NCBI GenBank assembly: GCA_965215615.1
Contig: OZ244068.1
Location: forward strand, 1,178,001-1,242,000
Direction: 5' to 3'
Length of the DNA stretch: 64,000 nucleotides
Origin: CBDATA01 sp965215615
GTDB lineage: Bacteria; Acidobacteriota; Vicinamibacteria; Marinacidobacterales; Marinacidobacteraceae
How positions within the stretch are numbered: the stretch's first letter is position 1; each line of letters starts with the position of its first letter. Below are positions 49,965-59,480 of the stretch, in pieces. The notes under the pieces are model-generated. The model was not told the DNA's origin and did not search any database. It saw only the letters and a program-made list of their open reading frames with translations. The position numbers and the translations under genes were made by a program.

Positions 49965-51374
49965 ATGTTCCTTGATCTTCACGCCCGGCTTTCCCGTTTG
50001 CTTTCTCCCCTTGCCGTGGTGCTCGCCGTCGCCGCTTCTGCTTGTCGCGCCGAGCCCACTGTCCCCGACGCGACGCTCGTCGTCACCGGCGTCACCGTCT
50101 TGCCGCTGGACGGCGGGCGGCAATCTGATCGGACGGTTTTTGTGACCGGGGACCGGATCGTTGCGGTGATGCCTGCCTCCAAAGCCGTCGTTCCCGAAAG
50201 CGCGGTCGTCGTGGACGGGAGTGGGCGATTCCTGATTCCGGGACTCGTCGAGATGCACGGCCACCTGCCCGGCGGCAACGCGCCACCGTGGCTCGCCGAA
50301 GACATCCTGATGCTCTATCTCGCGAACGGAGTGACCACGGTTCGGGGCATGCAGGGACACGAGAGCCAGATCGCGCTCCGCGACCGGATCGCAGCGGGAG
50401 AACTCGCCGGCCCGCGGCTGATCGTCGGAAGTCCCGCCATGAGCGGGCGGGTCGCATCTCCGGACGAGGGGGACGCCCTGGTGCGCGAGTATGCGGAGGC
50501 TGGGTTCGATCTGATCAAGGTACACGAGGGAATTGCGCCGGAAGTGTTCGAAGCCATTGCGTCGGCGGCCGGCGAAACCGGACTCGCTTTCGCCGGTCAC
50601 ATAGCGGATGAGGTGGGTCTTCACGCGGCCCTCGCCGCCGGCCAGGACACCGTCGATCATCTCGACAATTTCGTGGAAGAGCTCCTTCCCGAGGGAGTTC
50701 GCCGCGAAGTCGAGGCGCTCCGTGGAATCGCCGATCACGTCGAAGCGGTGGAGATGGAGCGCCTCCCCGATCTGATCGAACGGGTGGCCGGGGCCCGCGG
50801 TGTGGTGGTTCCCACCATGGTGCTCTGGGAATCCGGCATCTTTCCCACTCGGCCATCCTCGGCACTCCTCATGGAAAGGCCGGAAACCCGGTACATGCCC
50901 GGGGAGACCGTCCGGAGCTGGATCCGCGCCGTGGACAGCGGATTCGAACGCTACGGCACCGATGCCACCCACCGGCTCGCGGAGATCCGCCGGGAGGTTT
51001 TCCGTGCGCTCCACGCGGGCAGCATCCGCATGCTGCTCGGAACCGATTCCCCGCAAATCTTCAGTGTCCCGGGTTTCGCGATCCACCGGGAGATGGCTTC
51101 CTACGTGGAAGCCGGCATGACCCCGGAGGAAGTGCTTCTCTCGGGCACGCTCCACGTTTCCGCCCATCTCGCGAAGAGCGGTTTCGAGGATGACTTCGGT
51201 GTGATCGCTCCGGGGAAACGCGCCGATCTGATCCTGCTCGGCAGCGATCCGACGGAAGACATCGGCGCAACCCGCGACATCGCCGGGGTTGCATACGCCG
51301 GCAATTGGCTCTCCCGGAACCACATCGAGGAGGCGCTTGCCGGTATCGCGGCGCGGCGGGCGGCGGAGGAATGA
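49965..51374 (+). CDS. secreted amidohydrolase, probable lipoprotein
   Basis: The 469-residue product has a signal ending near VAASAC and a metal-dependent hydrolase fold: VEMHGHLPG (HxH), LIKVHEG (Lys), FAGHIADE and TVDHLDN (His), and LLGTDSPQ (Asp), a full imidazolonepropionase/prolidase-like set. Such lipoproteins may cleave peptides, lactams or other amides outside the inner membrane. The start at ATG 49965 follows from the signal sequence. It is a single gene between the glycosyltransferase (divergent) and the CDGSH gene (convergent). Confidence 0.88.
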   Translation: MFLDLHARLSRLLSPLAVVLAVAASACRAEPTVPDATLVVTGVTVLPLDGGRQSDRTVFVTGDRIVAVMPASKAVVPESAVVVDGSGRFLIPGLVEMHGHLPGGNAPPWLAEDILMLYLANGVTTVRGMQGHESQIALRDRIAAGELAGPRLIVGSPAMSGRVASPDEGDALVREYAEAGFDLIKVHEGIAPEVFEAIASAAGETGLAFAGHIADEVGLHAALAAGQDTVDHLDNFVEELLPEGVRREVEALRGIADHVEAVEMERLPDLIERVAGARGVVVPTMVLWESGIFPTRPSSALLMERPETRYMPGETVRSWIRAVDSGFERYGTDATHRLAEIRREVFRALHAGSIRMLLGTDSPQIFSVPGFAIHREMASYVEAGMTPEEVLLSGTLHVSAHLAKSGFEDDFGVIAPGKRADLILLGSDPTEDIGATRDIAGVAYAGNWLSRNHIEEALAGIAARRAAEE

Positions 51375-51422
51375 CCGTCCGGCGGACGCGGTAGCGGAGT
51401 GGCTGATCGCTTCGTCGCGCGG

Positions 51423-52106
51423 TTACGGGGCTTCGAAGCCGACTTCCCGGTGTGCGCCGTCGCAGAAAGGCTTTTCCTTCGAGTGGCCGCAGCGGCAGAG
51501 CGCTCCCCCGCCGAGCGTCGTCCGAGCGCCCCGGCCCGAGATGGTGAGCGGCCCGTCGAAGAGCAGTGGCCCGTTCGGCCTCGGAGTAAATCGCACCGGT
51601 GACGTTTCGTCGCCCGTCGGGGTGGCAGGGCGAGGGGCGATCGCCGCTGCATCCTTGAAGCCGACGCGCCGGTGGGACTCGTCGCAGAAGGGCTTGTTCC
51701 CGGAAGCGCCGCAGCGACAAAGCGCCGCCCTCGTTTCCGCGAGAGGTTCCTGCTCCGCCGTCTCGTGAATCCGGAGCCGGCCGCGAACATGAAAGGGGCC
51801 ATCCGGCTGGACAGATGCCGAGCTCTTCCCGCGCGGCTCCTCGGGAAGGATGGTCGCTGCGGCGTCCCCGCCCGGTGCCACCCGTTCCTCGGTGGGTGGT
51901 GCCATGCGGAGCGCCCCGGTCGGACACCCGAGAACCACTCGCTCCAGCTGCTTCGGGTCGGCGGCGTCGGGAAGAACCCAGGGCCGGCGCGAGGTGTCGA
52001 ATACCGCCGGCAATCCTTTGACGCAGATCTCCGCGTGGGTGCAACGCTCGGTATCGAAGGTAACGGAGGCTTCGCGCCCCCGATAATGGCGAACGTGGCT
52101 CTTCAT
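51423..52106 (-). CDS. iron-sulfur protein: divergent 4Fe-4S monocluster domain plus two CDGSH domains
   Basis: The 227-residue product has an N-terminal Fer4_19-type monocluster domain (CTHAEICVKG and LGCPTGALRM), then two CDGSH (mitoNEET-like) domains with CxC...PFCDxxH: LCRCGASGNKPFCDESH and LCRCGHSKEKPFCDGAH. CDGSH domains hold redox-active [2Fe-2S] clusters with Cys3His1 ligation. It is predicted cytoplasmic, with no signal. ATG 52106 overlaps the AAA ATPase stop. The combination with an ATPase at the tail of an efflux operon is unusual. A redox or cluster-transfer role is inferred. Confidence 0.9.
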   Translation of the reverse strand: MKSHVRHYRGREASVTFDTERCTHAEICVKGLPAVFDTSRRPWVLPDAADPKQLERVVLGCPTGALRMAPPTEERVAPGGDAAATILPEEPRGKSSASVQPDGPFHVRGRLRIHETAEQEPLAETRAALCRCGASGNKPFCDESHRRVGFKDAAAIAPRPATPTGDETSPVRFTPRPNGPLLFDGPLTISGRGARTTLGGGALCRCGHSKEKPFCDGAHREVGFEAP

Positions 52107-53236
52107 GCCCCGAACTGTATGCGCCTGTCTGCGAATTCCCGCACGTAGTCCATGAGGCTCGGGATACCTGGCTCCCATCGCGGCTCGGTTGGCATCCACC
52201 AGATATAGCCGAGGTCGCGGAGGGTTTCGATGGCCCCCTCAAGAGCTTCCGGTTCCGCCGCTTCGCCGAGTCCGCTGCGGACGGCGGCCTCGAGTTCCGC
52301 GTGATCGAGTGCCTCTCGGTTCCGAAACGCTTCGGCGATGGCGCGTCCGACCGTGAGCCCGCGACTTGTCGCCAACTCCCGCCAGCGGTGCGCGTAGTAG
52401 GCGCGCTTCGTCCGGATGAATGCCGCCTTCGCCGGTTCGAGGACCGCGGGGGAGACTTCTCGCCGGCCTTGGGGCGCTTCCTTCGCGAGCCGCCAGACCT
52501 CGCGCCCGAGAAGCTGGATGAAGTAGGGATACCGTTGGCTTTCCGTGACCAGAGCGGCGCTCGCCGCCGCGGGAATGGCGATGCCTTCCGAGGAAAGCGG
52601 CTTGCAGAACGCTTCCTCGGTAGCTCTCGCGGACAGCCGGCCCATCCGCACCTGCTCCGCGCGGTTCCAGAAGGACGCGCCCATTGCGTCGAGCCTCTTT
52701 TCGAGGTTCGGCGTGCCTGCCAATACCATGAGCAGGGGACTTTCCGCCGCCACTTCCTGTGCGGCGTTCAGAAGCGCCCGGCCTGCGGCGATTTCCAGCG
52801 TGTGAGCCTCGTCCACGAGGACGAGCAGGGGGGCCTCCGCGCGTTCACCGAGGATTTCGGCGACAGTCGCGGGCGGCACCTCCGCTGTCTTCCACTTCAA
52901 GCCCTTGATGCCGACTTCGCTCGGAGCGAGACGCTGTATCCAGGTGCGCGGAAGGAGAAAGCTCCGCAGCGCGACCTCGTCCGGGGTCTCGGACGGCCGA
53001 AGCACCACCGTCTCGATCCCCGCTGCCCGTGCCTCCCGGCGCAGCCAGCCGAGCAGCGCGGTCTTGCCGTTGCCCCGCGGCCCGTAGAGGATGACCTGCG
53101 TACCGGGAGCGACTCCACGCCCGAGATCGGTCAGCAACGCCCGTAGCAGCGCCTGTTCCGTTTCCCTGCCAGCGAGGTGAGGCGGTACCGCTCCCGGGCC
53201 GGGCCGAAACGGCCCAAGCGCCGAGGAGGAAGCCAT
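52103..53236 (-). CDS. AAA ATPase, ORC/Cdc6-like
   Basis: The 377-residue product has a Walker A GPRGNGKT near residue 52 (VILYGPRGNGKTALLGWL), Walker B LLVLVDEAHTLE, a sensor-like VLAGTPNLEKRL and a C-terminal helical/winged region. This is the AAA_16/ATPase build used by many STAND-like and ORC-related proteins. Its client is unknown. It starts 8 bases after the end of the second RND gene and overlaps the CDGSH gene, so all three may be coexpressed. The context is metal efflux rather than replication. Confidence 0.78.
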   Translation of the reverse strand: MASSSALGPFRPGPGAVPPHLAGRETEQALLRALLTDLGRGVAPGTQVILYGPRGNGKTALLGWLRREARAAGIETVVLRPSETPDEVALRSFLLPRTWIQRLAPSEVGIKGLKWKTAEVPPATVAEILGERAEAPLLVLVDEAHTLEIAAGRALLNAAQEVAAESPLLMVLAGTPNLEKRLDAMGASFWNRAEQVRMGRLSARATEEAFCKPLSSEGIAIPAAASAALVTESQRYPYFIQLLGREVWRLAKEAPQGRREVSPAVLEPAKAAFIRTKRAYYAHRWRELATSRGLTVGRAIAEAFRNREALDHAELEAAVRSGLGEAAEPEALEGAIETLRDLGYIWWMPTEPRWEPGIPSLMDYVREFADRRIQFGA

Positions 53237-53244
53237 GCCGGGTT

Positions 53245-56200
53245 TTATAGCACTCCCTGAGCCTGACTTTCGGCGGGGATTTCCGTGCGAGTCGGGTGGC
53301 TCTCCCGCCAGAGGCGGCGCGCCCGTTCGGCGAGATCGTCGAGGAGTGTGTAGAAGAACGGCAGGATGACGAGCGTCAGGACGGTGGAGGCGGCGAGGCC
53401 GCCGATGACGGTCCGGGCGAGCGGGAAGTAGTACATCCCGTCGAGTCCGGCCCTGCCGATCCCCATCGGGACCAGCGCCAGCATGGTGGCGGCGGCGGTC
53501 ATCAGGATCGGCCGGAGGCGGTCGCGGCCGCCGGTGATCAGCGCCTCGGTGCGCTCCATGCCGCCTCGTCGCAGCTTGTTCACATGGTCGATCAGGACGA
53601 TCCCGTTCTTGACCACCACTCCCATCAGGACCAGCAGGCCGATCTGGGCCATCAGGTTGAACGGGCTGTCGGTGAGCCACAGCAGCCACGCCGCTCCCCA
53701 GACCGCGTAAGGGATCGAGATCAGGATCGCGAGCGGGTGGATCAGCGACTCGAACTGAGCGGCCATCACGATGTAGATGAGCAGCAGGGCGAGCAGGTAG
53801 TTCACCGCCATGTTCCGGACATCGTTGTCCTGCTGACGGATCCGATCGCCGAAAGACCAGCTCGCGCCCGGAGGCAGGAGGAGTCCGTCCATCGCCGATT
53901 CGATCGCGGATCGGGTGCTTTCCCAGTCGTCTCCCTCGTAGGCGGCGCGGAGGGTGGCGACTGCGCTTCGGTCCACCCGTTCGATCGAACGGCTCATGTC
54001 CCGGATCTCGAAGTCGGCGAGGTCGCCGAGCGGAACCGGCACGCCACTCTCGCCGATCAGGGTGAATCCTTCGAGATCGGCCACCCGGGACATGTCTTTT
54101 TGCGAGACGGTGAGCAGCACGTCGGCTTCCTGGTCGCCGGTCTGGAAGCGCCGCAGCGGACGGCCGCCGAGGCTGAAGCCGAAGATCTCCGAGAGGTCCC
54201 GGGGGCTGATGCCGTACCGGGCGGCAGCTTCGAGGCGCGGCCGCACGACGACTTCCCGGGCCGGCTGACGATCCCCGGCCCGGATGTCGGCGATTCCCGG
54301 AATTTCGGCGAGCCGGGCTTCGGCACGGGCGACGAAGTCCGGCAGCCGCCCCGACTCGTCGTCGTAGAGCCGCACCCGGAAGAACATGCTGTCGCCGCCG
54401 GCTTCCTGGTCGTCGTCGCCGAAGACGATCCGGACTCCGGGGAGGGTCGGGAGCGTCTCCCGCACCCGGTCCTTCATCTGCCGTCCGGCGGCATCCGAGA
54501 TGTGGTCCGCTCCGAAGCTGATCACCGTCTGCGCTTCGTTCTCGGCGAAATAGCTATAGACCGACTCGATGTCCAGCTCTTCGCGAAGCCCCGCGAGCTC
54601 GCGTTCCACCGCGAGCACTGCGAGCCGGGCATCTTCCTTGTAGTGGAAATCGGCGAATTCGTAGGAGAGGAAGATTCGGTTCCGGTTGAGCCCTGAAAAA
54701 AGAGCGGTCGAGAGCCCGAGGAAGAACGGGAGGATGGCGGTCGCGAGGAAGACCACCGCGACACCGGCGGTGATCCAGCGACGCCGCAGGGTGAAACGGA
54801 GAACCCGCTGGTAGAAGTCGCCGAGCCGCTCGGTCCAGGCGGGCGGGACGCTCGGCTTTCTCGCGAGCAGGCGCGAACTCACCAGCGGAATGAGGGTGAG
54901 CGAGATGAAAAGCGACGCGAAGATGGTGAGCGAGATGGCGAGGCCGATCTCGCCGAGCCAGATGGACATTTCGTTCTTCGCGCCCAGCACCGTCGGCAGG
55001 AACACCACCGCGGTCGTGACCGTGGAGGCGATCACCGCTCCCGAAACCGCGTGGGCACCGGTGATCCCCGCGGCTTTCGCCGAAAGTCCACGGGAATGTT
55101 CGCGGACGATGGATTCGAGCACCACGATCGCGTCATCCACCAAAAGGCCGACACCGATCATCATTCCCATCATCGAGAGGACGTTCAGCGACCGCCCGCC
55201 GAAATGGAGCGCGATCGCGGTCGCGATGAGGGACATCGGGATCGTCAGGCTGACGATGGAGGTGGTGTCCACCCGGCGCAGGAACAAGAACAGCACGACG
55301 ACCGCGAGCAGCGCGCCGAGGAGTCCCTCGGTCCGGATACCGGCGAGCCCGGAGGTGATCTCGTGGGCCATGTCCTCCCAGATGAAGAGGCTGATGCCGA
55401 CGAGCGCCGGGTCGTTCGCGATCTCGCCCTCGATCACCTCGGTCACCCGGGTCGCGACCTCGACGGTGTTGGCTTCTGCCGCCTTGAATACGGTGAGCCC
55501 GATGGCGGCATCGTCGTTCAGCCGCCGCCCGAACGGGATGGGAGGCTCTTCGTAGGTCACTTCGGCGATGTCCGCGACCACGAGGCCCCGCTCGTTCAGA
55601 GGCAGTCCGCCGATCTCTTCGACCTCGGCGAGCGCCCCGAAGCCGCGCACCGGAGTCACCCCGTCTGCCGAGCGGATGCGGCCCAGCGAGACGTTGCGGT
55701 TCATGTTCTGGACCCGGTCGGCGACTTCTCCGAGATCCACCCGGTGGGCCGCCACCTGGTCGAGCCGCAGGTGGATCCGGATCTCGCGGGGCTCCACCCC
55801 GGAGAGCTCCACCCGCGCCACTCCCGGAACCCGGCGGATGGGGTCGGCGATCCGTCGCTCCAGCCGGTCGTAGTTCGCAGTCAGGTCCATCCCGGGTGCC
55901 GAAATCCGCGCTTCGACGATCGGAATCTGGGTCGTCGAAAAGGTGTTGACGTGGATCTCGCGGACATCCGGCGGGAGCTGGTCGCGGGCATCCTCCACCG
56001 CCTCGAACACCTTGGCGCGCGCCACGTCCACCGTCTCGCCCCAGGTGAAGTCGAGACGCAATTCGGCGCGGTCGGCGGTGGCGGTCGCGTTGATGCGGCG
56101 GGTTCCGGGGATGGTGGCGAGCGCTTCCTCGAGCGGCTTCACGATCTCGCGCTCGATCTGAGCCGGGCTCGAGTTCGGGTAGGGAACGCTGACGAAGACT

Positions 56201-56331
56201 CCGGGGAAATCCACATCCGGCAGGAAGGCGAGCGGGATGCGCCCGAAGCTGATGATCCCGAGCACCAGCACGCTCAGCAGGATCATCGCGGTGGTGACCG
56301 GCCGGCTCACCGCGAGTCGGGGCAGGCTCAC
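53245..56331 (-). CDS. RND efflux permease, second of a tandem pair
   Basis: The 1028-residue product has the 12-helix RND plan with two large periplasmic loops: N-terminal PVTTAMILLSVLVLGIISFG, the TM4 proton-relay Asp pair in GVGLLVDDAIVVLES, and a C-terminal NLMAQIGLLVLMGVVVKNGI. It is of the HAE1/MdtBC-like type. Tandem RND genes often form a mixed trimer. GTG 56331 overlaps the first RND stop as GTGA. The exported substrate is not proved. The operon suggests soft metals or toxic organics. Confidence 0.92.
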   Translation of the reverse strand: MSLPRLAVSRPVTTAMILLSVLVLGIISFGRIPLAFLPDVDFPGVFVSVPYPNSSPAQIEREIVKPLEEALATIPGTRRINATATADRAELRLDFTWGETVDVARAKVFEAVEDARDQLPPDVREIHVNTFSTTQIPIVEARISAPGMDLTANYDRLERRIADPIRRVPGVARVELSGVEPREIRIHLRLDQVAAHRVDLGEVADRVQNMNRNVSLGRIRSADGVTPVRGFGALAEVEEIGGLPLNERGLVVADIAEVTYEEPPIPFGRRLNDDAAIGLTVFKAAEANTVEVATRVTEVIEGEIANDPALVGISLFIWEDMAHEITSGLAGIRTEGLLGALLAVVVLFLFLRRVDTTSIVSLTIPMSLIATAIALHFGGRSLNVLSMMGMMIGVGLLVDDAIVVLESIVREHSRGLSAKAAGITGAHAVSGAVIASTVTTAVVFLPTVLGAKNEMSIWLGEIGLAISLTIFASLFISLTLIPLVSSRLLARKPSVPPAWTERLGDFYQRVLRFTLRRRWITAGVAVVFLATAILPFFLGLSTALFSGLNRNRIFLSYEFADFHYKEDARLAVLAVERELAGLREELDIESVYSYFAENEAQTVISFGADHISDAAGRQMKDRVRETLPTLPGVRIVFGDDDQEAGGDSMFFRVRLYDDESGRLPDFVARAEARLAEIPGIADIRAGDRQPAREVVVRPRLEAAARYGISPRDLSEIFGFSLGGRPLRRFQTGDQEADVLLTVSQKDMSRVADLEGFTLIGESGVPVPLGDLADFEIRDMSRSIERVDRSAVATLRAAYEGDDWESTRSAIESAMDGLLLPPGASWSFGDRIRQQDNDVRNMAVNYLLALLLIYIVMAAQFESLIHPLAILISIPYAVWGAAWLLWLTDSPFNLMAQIGLLVLMGVVVKNGIVLIDHVNKLRRGGMERTEALITGGRDRLRPILMTAAATMLALVPMGIGRAGLDGMYYFPLARTVIGGLAASTVLTLVILPFFYTLLDDLAERARRLWRESHPTRTEIPAESQAQGVL

Positions 56332-59300
56332 GTCTCGAACCTCTTGCGGTCGAACACCGAGTAGGCAGTCGGGATGACGACCAGGGTCAGCGCCGTGGAA
56401 ACCAGCAGGCCTCCGATCACGGTGGTCGCCATCGGGCCGCGAATTTCCGCGCCCTCTCCCAGCCCGAGCGCCATCGGGGTGAGTCCGAGGATGGTGGTCA
56501 GGGTGGTCATCAGGATCGGACGAAGCCGGATGCGGCTGGCGGCGAGGATCGCCTCTTCCTTTTCCATCCCTTCGCGCCGCAGCCGGTTCACGCAATCCAC
56601 CAGCACGATGGCGTTCTTGACCACGATCCCGGCGAGCATCACCACTCCGATGAGCACGATCACGCTCAGCGCGCTGCCCGAGAGGATCAGCGCCCCGATG
56701 ACCCCGATGGCGGCGAGCGGGATGGTGAAGAGGATGAGGAACGGGTGGAGCAGGGATTCGAACTGGCTCGCCATCACGAAATAGACGAGGAAGATGGCGA
56801 GTCCGATCGCGAGCGCGAGGCTCCGGAAGGAGCGATCCATCTCGTCACGCTGGCCCCCGAAGCGGGCCTCGATACCGGGAGGCAGTCCGAGCCCGGCGAT
56901 CTGGCCGGAGATCGCCTCGGTGGCGCTCGCGAGGTCCCGGCCGTCGAGACTGGAGGAGATCACCACCGCCGGCCGCTGGCCCACTCGCCGGAGTTCGGCC
57001 GGGCCTTCACTCACTTCCGCTGCACCGAGTGCCCGCAGCGGGACCGGACGGGTGTCCGTCGCGTGGACGATCATCTCGGGCACCGCGGCAGTCCGGGAAC
57101 GCATCGGGCCGCTCCCCCGGACGACGATGTCCACCCGGCGGTCTCCCTCGTCCAGCCGGGTTGCGACTTCGCCGCGCAGCTTCCGACGGAGCGCTTCGGA
57201 GGCCTGATCCACCGAGAGTCCGAGCCGGGCGAGGCGGTCGGTCTCGAAACGGACGCGGATCTCGGGGTTGCCGGCTTCCGCGGTGGAGCGGATGTCGGCG
57301 AGGCCGGGGACGCTGTCCATCGCCTCCTGGATGCGCCGGGCTCCCCCTTCGAGCAGCTCGCGGTCGTCCGAGAACACCTCGACCTCCACCGGCTGCCGGA
57401 AGCTGAAGTAGGAGGGGCGGCCGAACTCGTGGCGGACACCGGGCCGGGAGGCGAGATCGGCGCGCAGTGCTTCGATGACCCCGGCTTCCGCCTCCGGATC
57501 GTCGCGGTCGGCCATCACCACCCCGATCCGTCCCCGGTGTTCGGTGCGCGCCGCGCTCCCGGTGAAGCCGGTGGCACTCCCGGCCCCCGCTTCGGTGGTG
57601 ACCCGAAGCACCGCCGGGTCGTCGTGGAGCGAGGCGGCCACTTCTCCGGCGAGGGCATCGGTGGTCTGGACGGCGCTTCCTTCCGGAAGGTGGATGTCGA
57701 AGTGAAACTCGCCCTGCGAGAGCGCCGGAAGGAGCTCCACTCCGACGGCGAATCGTCCGGCGACGAGCGAGCCGGCGAAAAGGCCGGAGGCGAGCAGGAA
57801 AACCGCCGCCGGATGGCGGAGCGCGGCGCGGAGGATGCCCGGATAGGCGTTCGCGACTGCGTTTTCGGTGACGGAGAAGGCGCGGAACACCGGCCGGAGC
57901 GGCCAGACCAGAACCCGGCCCGCCGAACCGGTGGCGCTCCGGATTCCCCGAAGTCCCCGCGCCATCCGTCCTGGAGCCGCCGTGCCCGCAGCGGGGCCGC
58001 CGCGGGAGGCCAGCACCGGGATGAGCGCGAGCGAGAAGGCGAGGGAAGCCAGGATGGAGATCGAAACGGTGAGCGCCTGATCCCGGAAGAGCTGGCCCGC
58101 CACTCCTTCGACGAAGACGATCGGCAGGAAGACCGCGACGGTGGTGAGGGTGGAGGCGATGACCGGGCCGGCAACCTCCGAAGCGCCCGCCGCCGCCGCG
58201 ACCGCTGGCGCTTCCCCTCCGGCCCGGCGGCGGTGGATCGCTTCCAGGACCACGATCGAATCGTCGAGCAGCATGCCGACCCCGAGCGCGAGCCCGCCGA
58301 GCGACATGATGTTGAGCGACAGCCCCATCTGCTGCATGACGAAGAAGGTGGCCACCACCGAAACGGGGATCGCGAGCGCCACCACCGAGGTCGCCCGCCG
58401 GTCGCGGAGGAACAGGGCGATCACCAGAATGGCGAGAAGACCCCCCTCCCAGGCGTTCCGCGCCACCTCCGAGATGGCCCCCTCGATGAACCCGGACTGG
58501 TCGAAGAGAGTGGTGAGCCCGATTCCGGCGGGAACCGCGTCTTCGATTTCGGCGAGACGAGAGCGGATGCCTTCCGCCACCTGGACGGTGTTCGCGTCCC
58601 CTTCGCGGAAGATGCGGACTTCGACTCCTTCGGCACCGTTCTCGCGGAGGATCACCTCCTGGTCCTTGAAGCCGGCCCGGACTTCGGCCACGTCGCCGAG
58701 CCGGACCCGGCGGCCCCCGGTGTCCTTGACGATCACCGCGCGGATGCGGTCGAGGGTGTCCAGCTCGTTCAGGGTGCGGACCAGATAGCGAGCCTCGTCC
58801 TCATGGACGCTCCCGCCCGCCACGTTCACATGGGCGGCGGCGATCCGGTCCGAGATTTCGGCCGCCGTGAGGCCCCAGGCGGCGAGCCGCCCCTCGTCGA
58901 GGTCCACCTGGATCTCGCGGGTCAGGCCTCCTTCGATCCGCACCGCGGCCACTCCGGCCACCGAATCGAGGTCTTTCTTGAGCTCTTCCTCGGTCCATTC
59001 CCGAAGCTCGCCGAGCGGCAGATCGCCCGAGACTCCGAGCCGGAAGATGGCATCGGCGGAAGGGTCGAACCGCTTGAGGCGGGGGCGCTCGGCATCTTCC
59101 GGGAGCAGGACTCCATCCACCTTTTCGCGCACGTCGAGCGCCGCGAAATCCATGTTCGTGTCCCAGACGAACTCGAGGGTCACTTCCGAGATGCCGGCGC
59201 GCGAACGGGAGGTCACCCGGCTGAGCCCAGGGGTCACCGATGCGGCTTCTTCGATGGGGCGGGTGACGAGGGTCTCCACCTCGACGGGGGCGGCACCCGG

Positions 59301-59456
59301 CATCCGGGTCTCCACGGTCAGGGTCGGATAGGAGATCTCCGGCAGCAGGTTGACCGGGAGCCGGCCGAGCGAAACCAGCCCGAAGACGCAGGCGGCGACG
59401 GTGAACATGCTCACGCTCACCGGCCGCCGGATGCATGCGGCGATAAAGGATTTCAT
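56328..59456 (-). CDS. RND efflux permease, first of a tandem pair
   Basis: The 1042-residue product has the same RND plan, with IRRPVSVSMFTVAACVFGLV at the N-terminus, the Asp pair in GVGMLLDDSIVVLEAI, and VIVLIGVVMLAGIVVKNAI near the C-terminus. It lies 24 bases after the periplasmic adaptor gene and overlaps the second RND gene. Sequence differences from its partner are large, so the pair is not a recent duplication. Together with adaptor and outer-membrane protein it should form a tripartite pump. Confidence 0.93.
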   Translation of the reverse strand: MKSFIAACIRRPVSVSMFTVAACVFGLVSLGRLPVNLLPEISYPTLTVETRMPGAAPVEVETLVTRPIEEAASVTPGLSRVTSRSRAGISEVTLEFVWDTNMDFAALDVREKVDGVLLPEDAERPRLKRFDPSADAIFRLGVSGDLPLGELREWTEEELKKDLDSVAGVAAVRIEGGLTREIQVDLDEGRLAAWGLTAAEISDRIAAAHVNVAGGSVHEDEARYLVRTLNELDTLDRIRAVIVKDTGGRRVRLGDVAEVRAGFKDQEVILRENGAEGVEVRIFREGDANTVQVAEGIRSRLAEIEDAVPAGIGLTTLFDQSGFIEGAISEVARNAWEGGLLAILVIALFLRDRRATSVVALAIPVSVVATFFVMQQMGLSLNIMSLGGLALGVGMLLDDSIVVLEAIHRRRAGGEAPAVAAAAGASEVAGPVIASTLTTVAVFLPIVFVEGVAGQLFRDQALTVSISILASLAFSLALIPVLASRGGPAAGTAAPGRMARGLRGIRSATGSAGRVLVWPLRPVFRAFSVTENAVANAYPGILRAALRHPAAVFLLASGLFAGSLVAGRFAVGVELLPALSQGEFHFDIHLPEGSAVQTTDALAGEVAASLHDDPAVLRVTTEAGAGSATGFTGSAARTEHRGRIGVVMADRDDPEAEAGVIEALRADLASRPGVRHEFGRPSYFSFRQPVEVEVFSDDRELLEGGARRIQEAMDSVPGLADIRSTAEAGNPEIRVRFETDRLARLGLSVDQASEALRRKLRGEVATRLDEGDRRVDIVVRGSGPMRSRTAAVPEMIVHATDTRPVPLRALGAAEVSEGPAELRRVGQRPAVVISSSLDGRDLASATEAISGQIAGLGLPPGIEARFGGQRDEMDRSFRSLALAIGLAIFLVYFVMASQFESLLHPFLILFTIPLAAIGVIGALILSGSALSVIVLIGVVMLAGIVVKNAIVLVDCVNRLRREGMEKEEAILAASRIRLRPILMTTLTTILGLTPMALGLGEGAEIRGPMATTVIGGLLVSTALTLVVIPTAYSVFDRKRFET

Positions 59457-59480
59457 CGGAGGCCGTCCTGGTGGAGCGGA

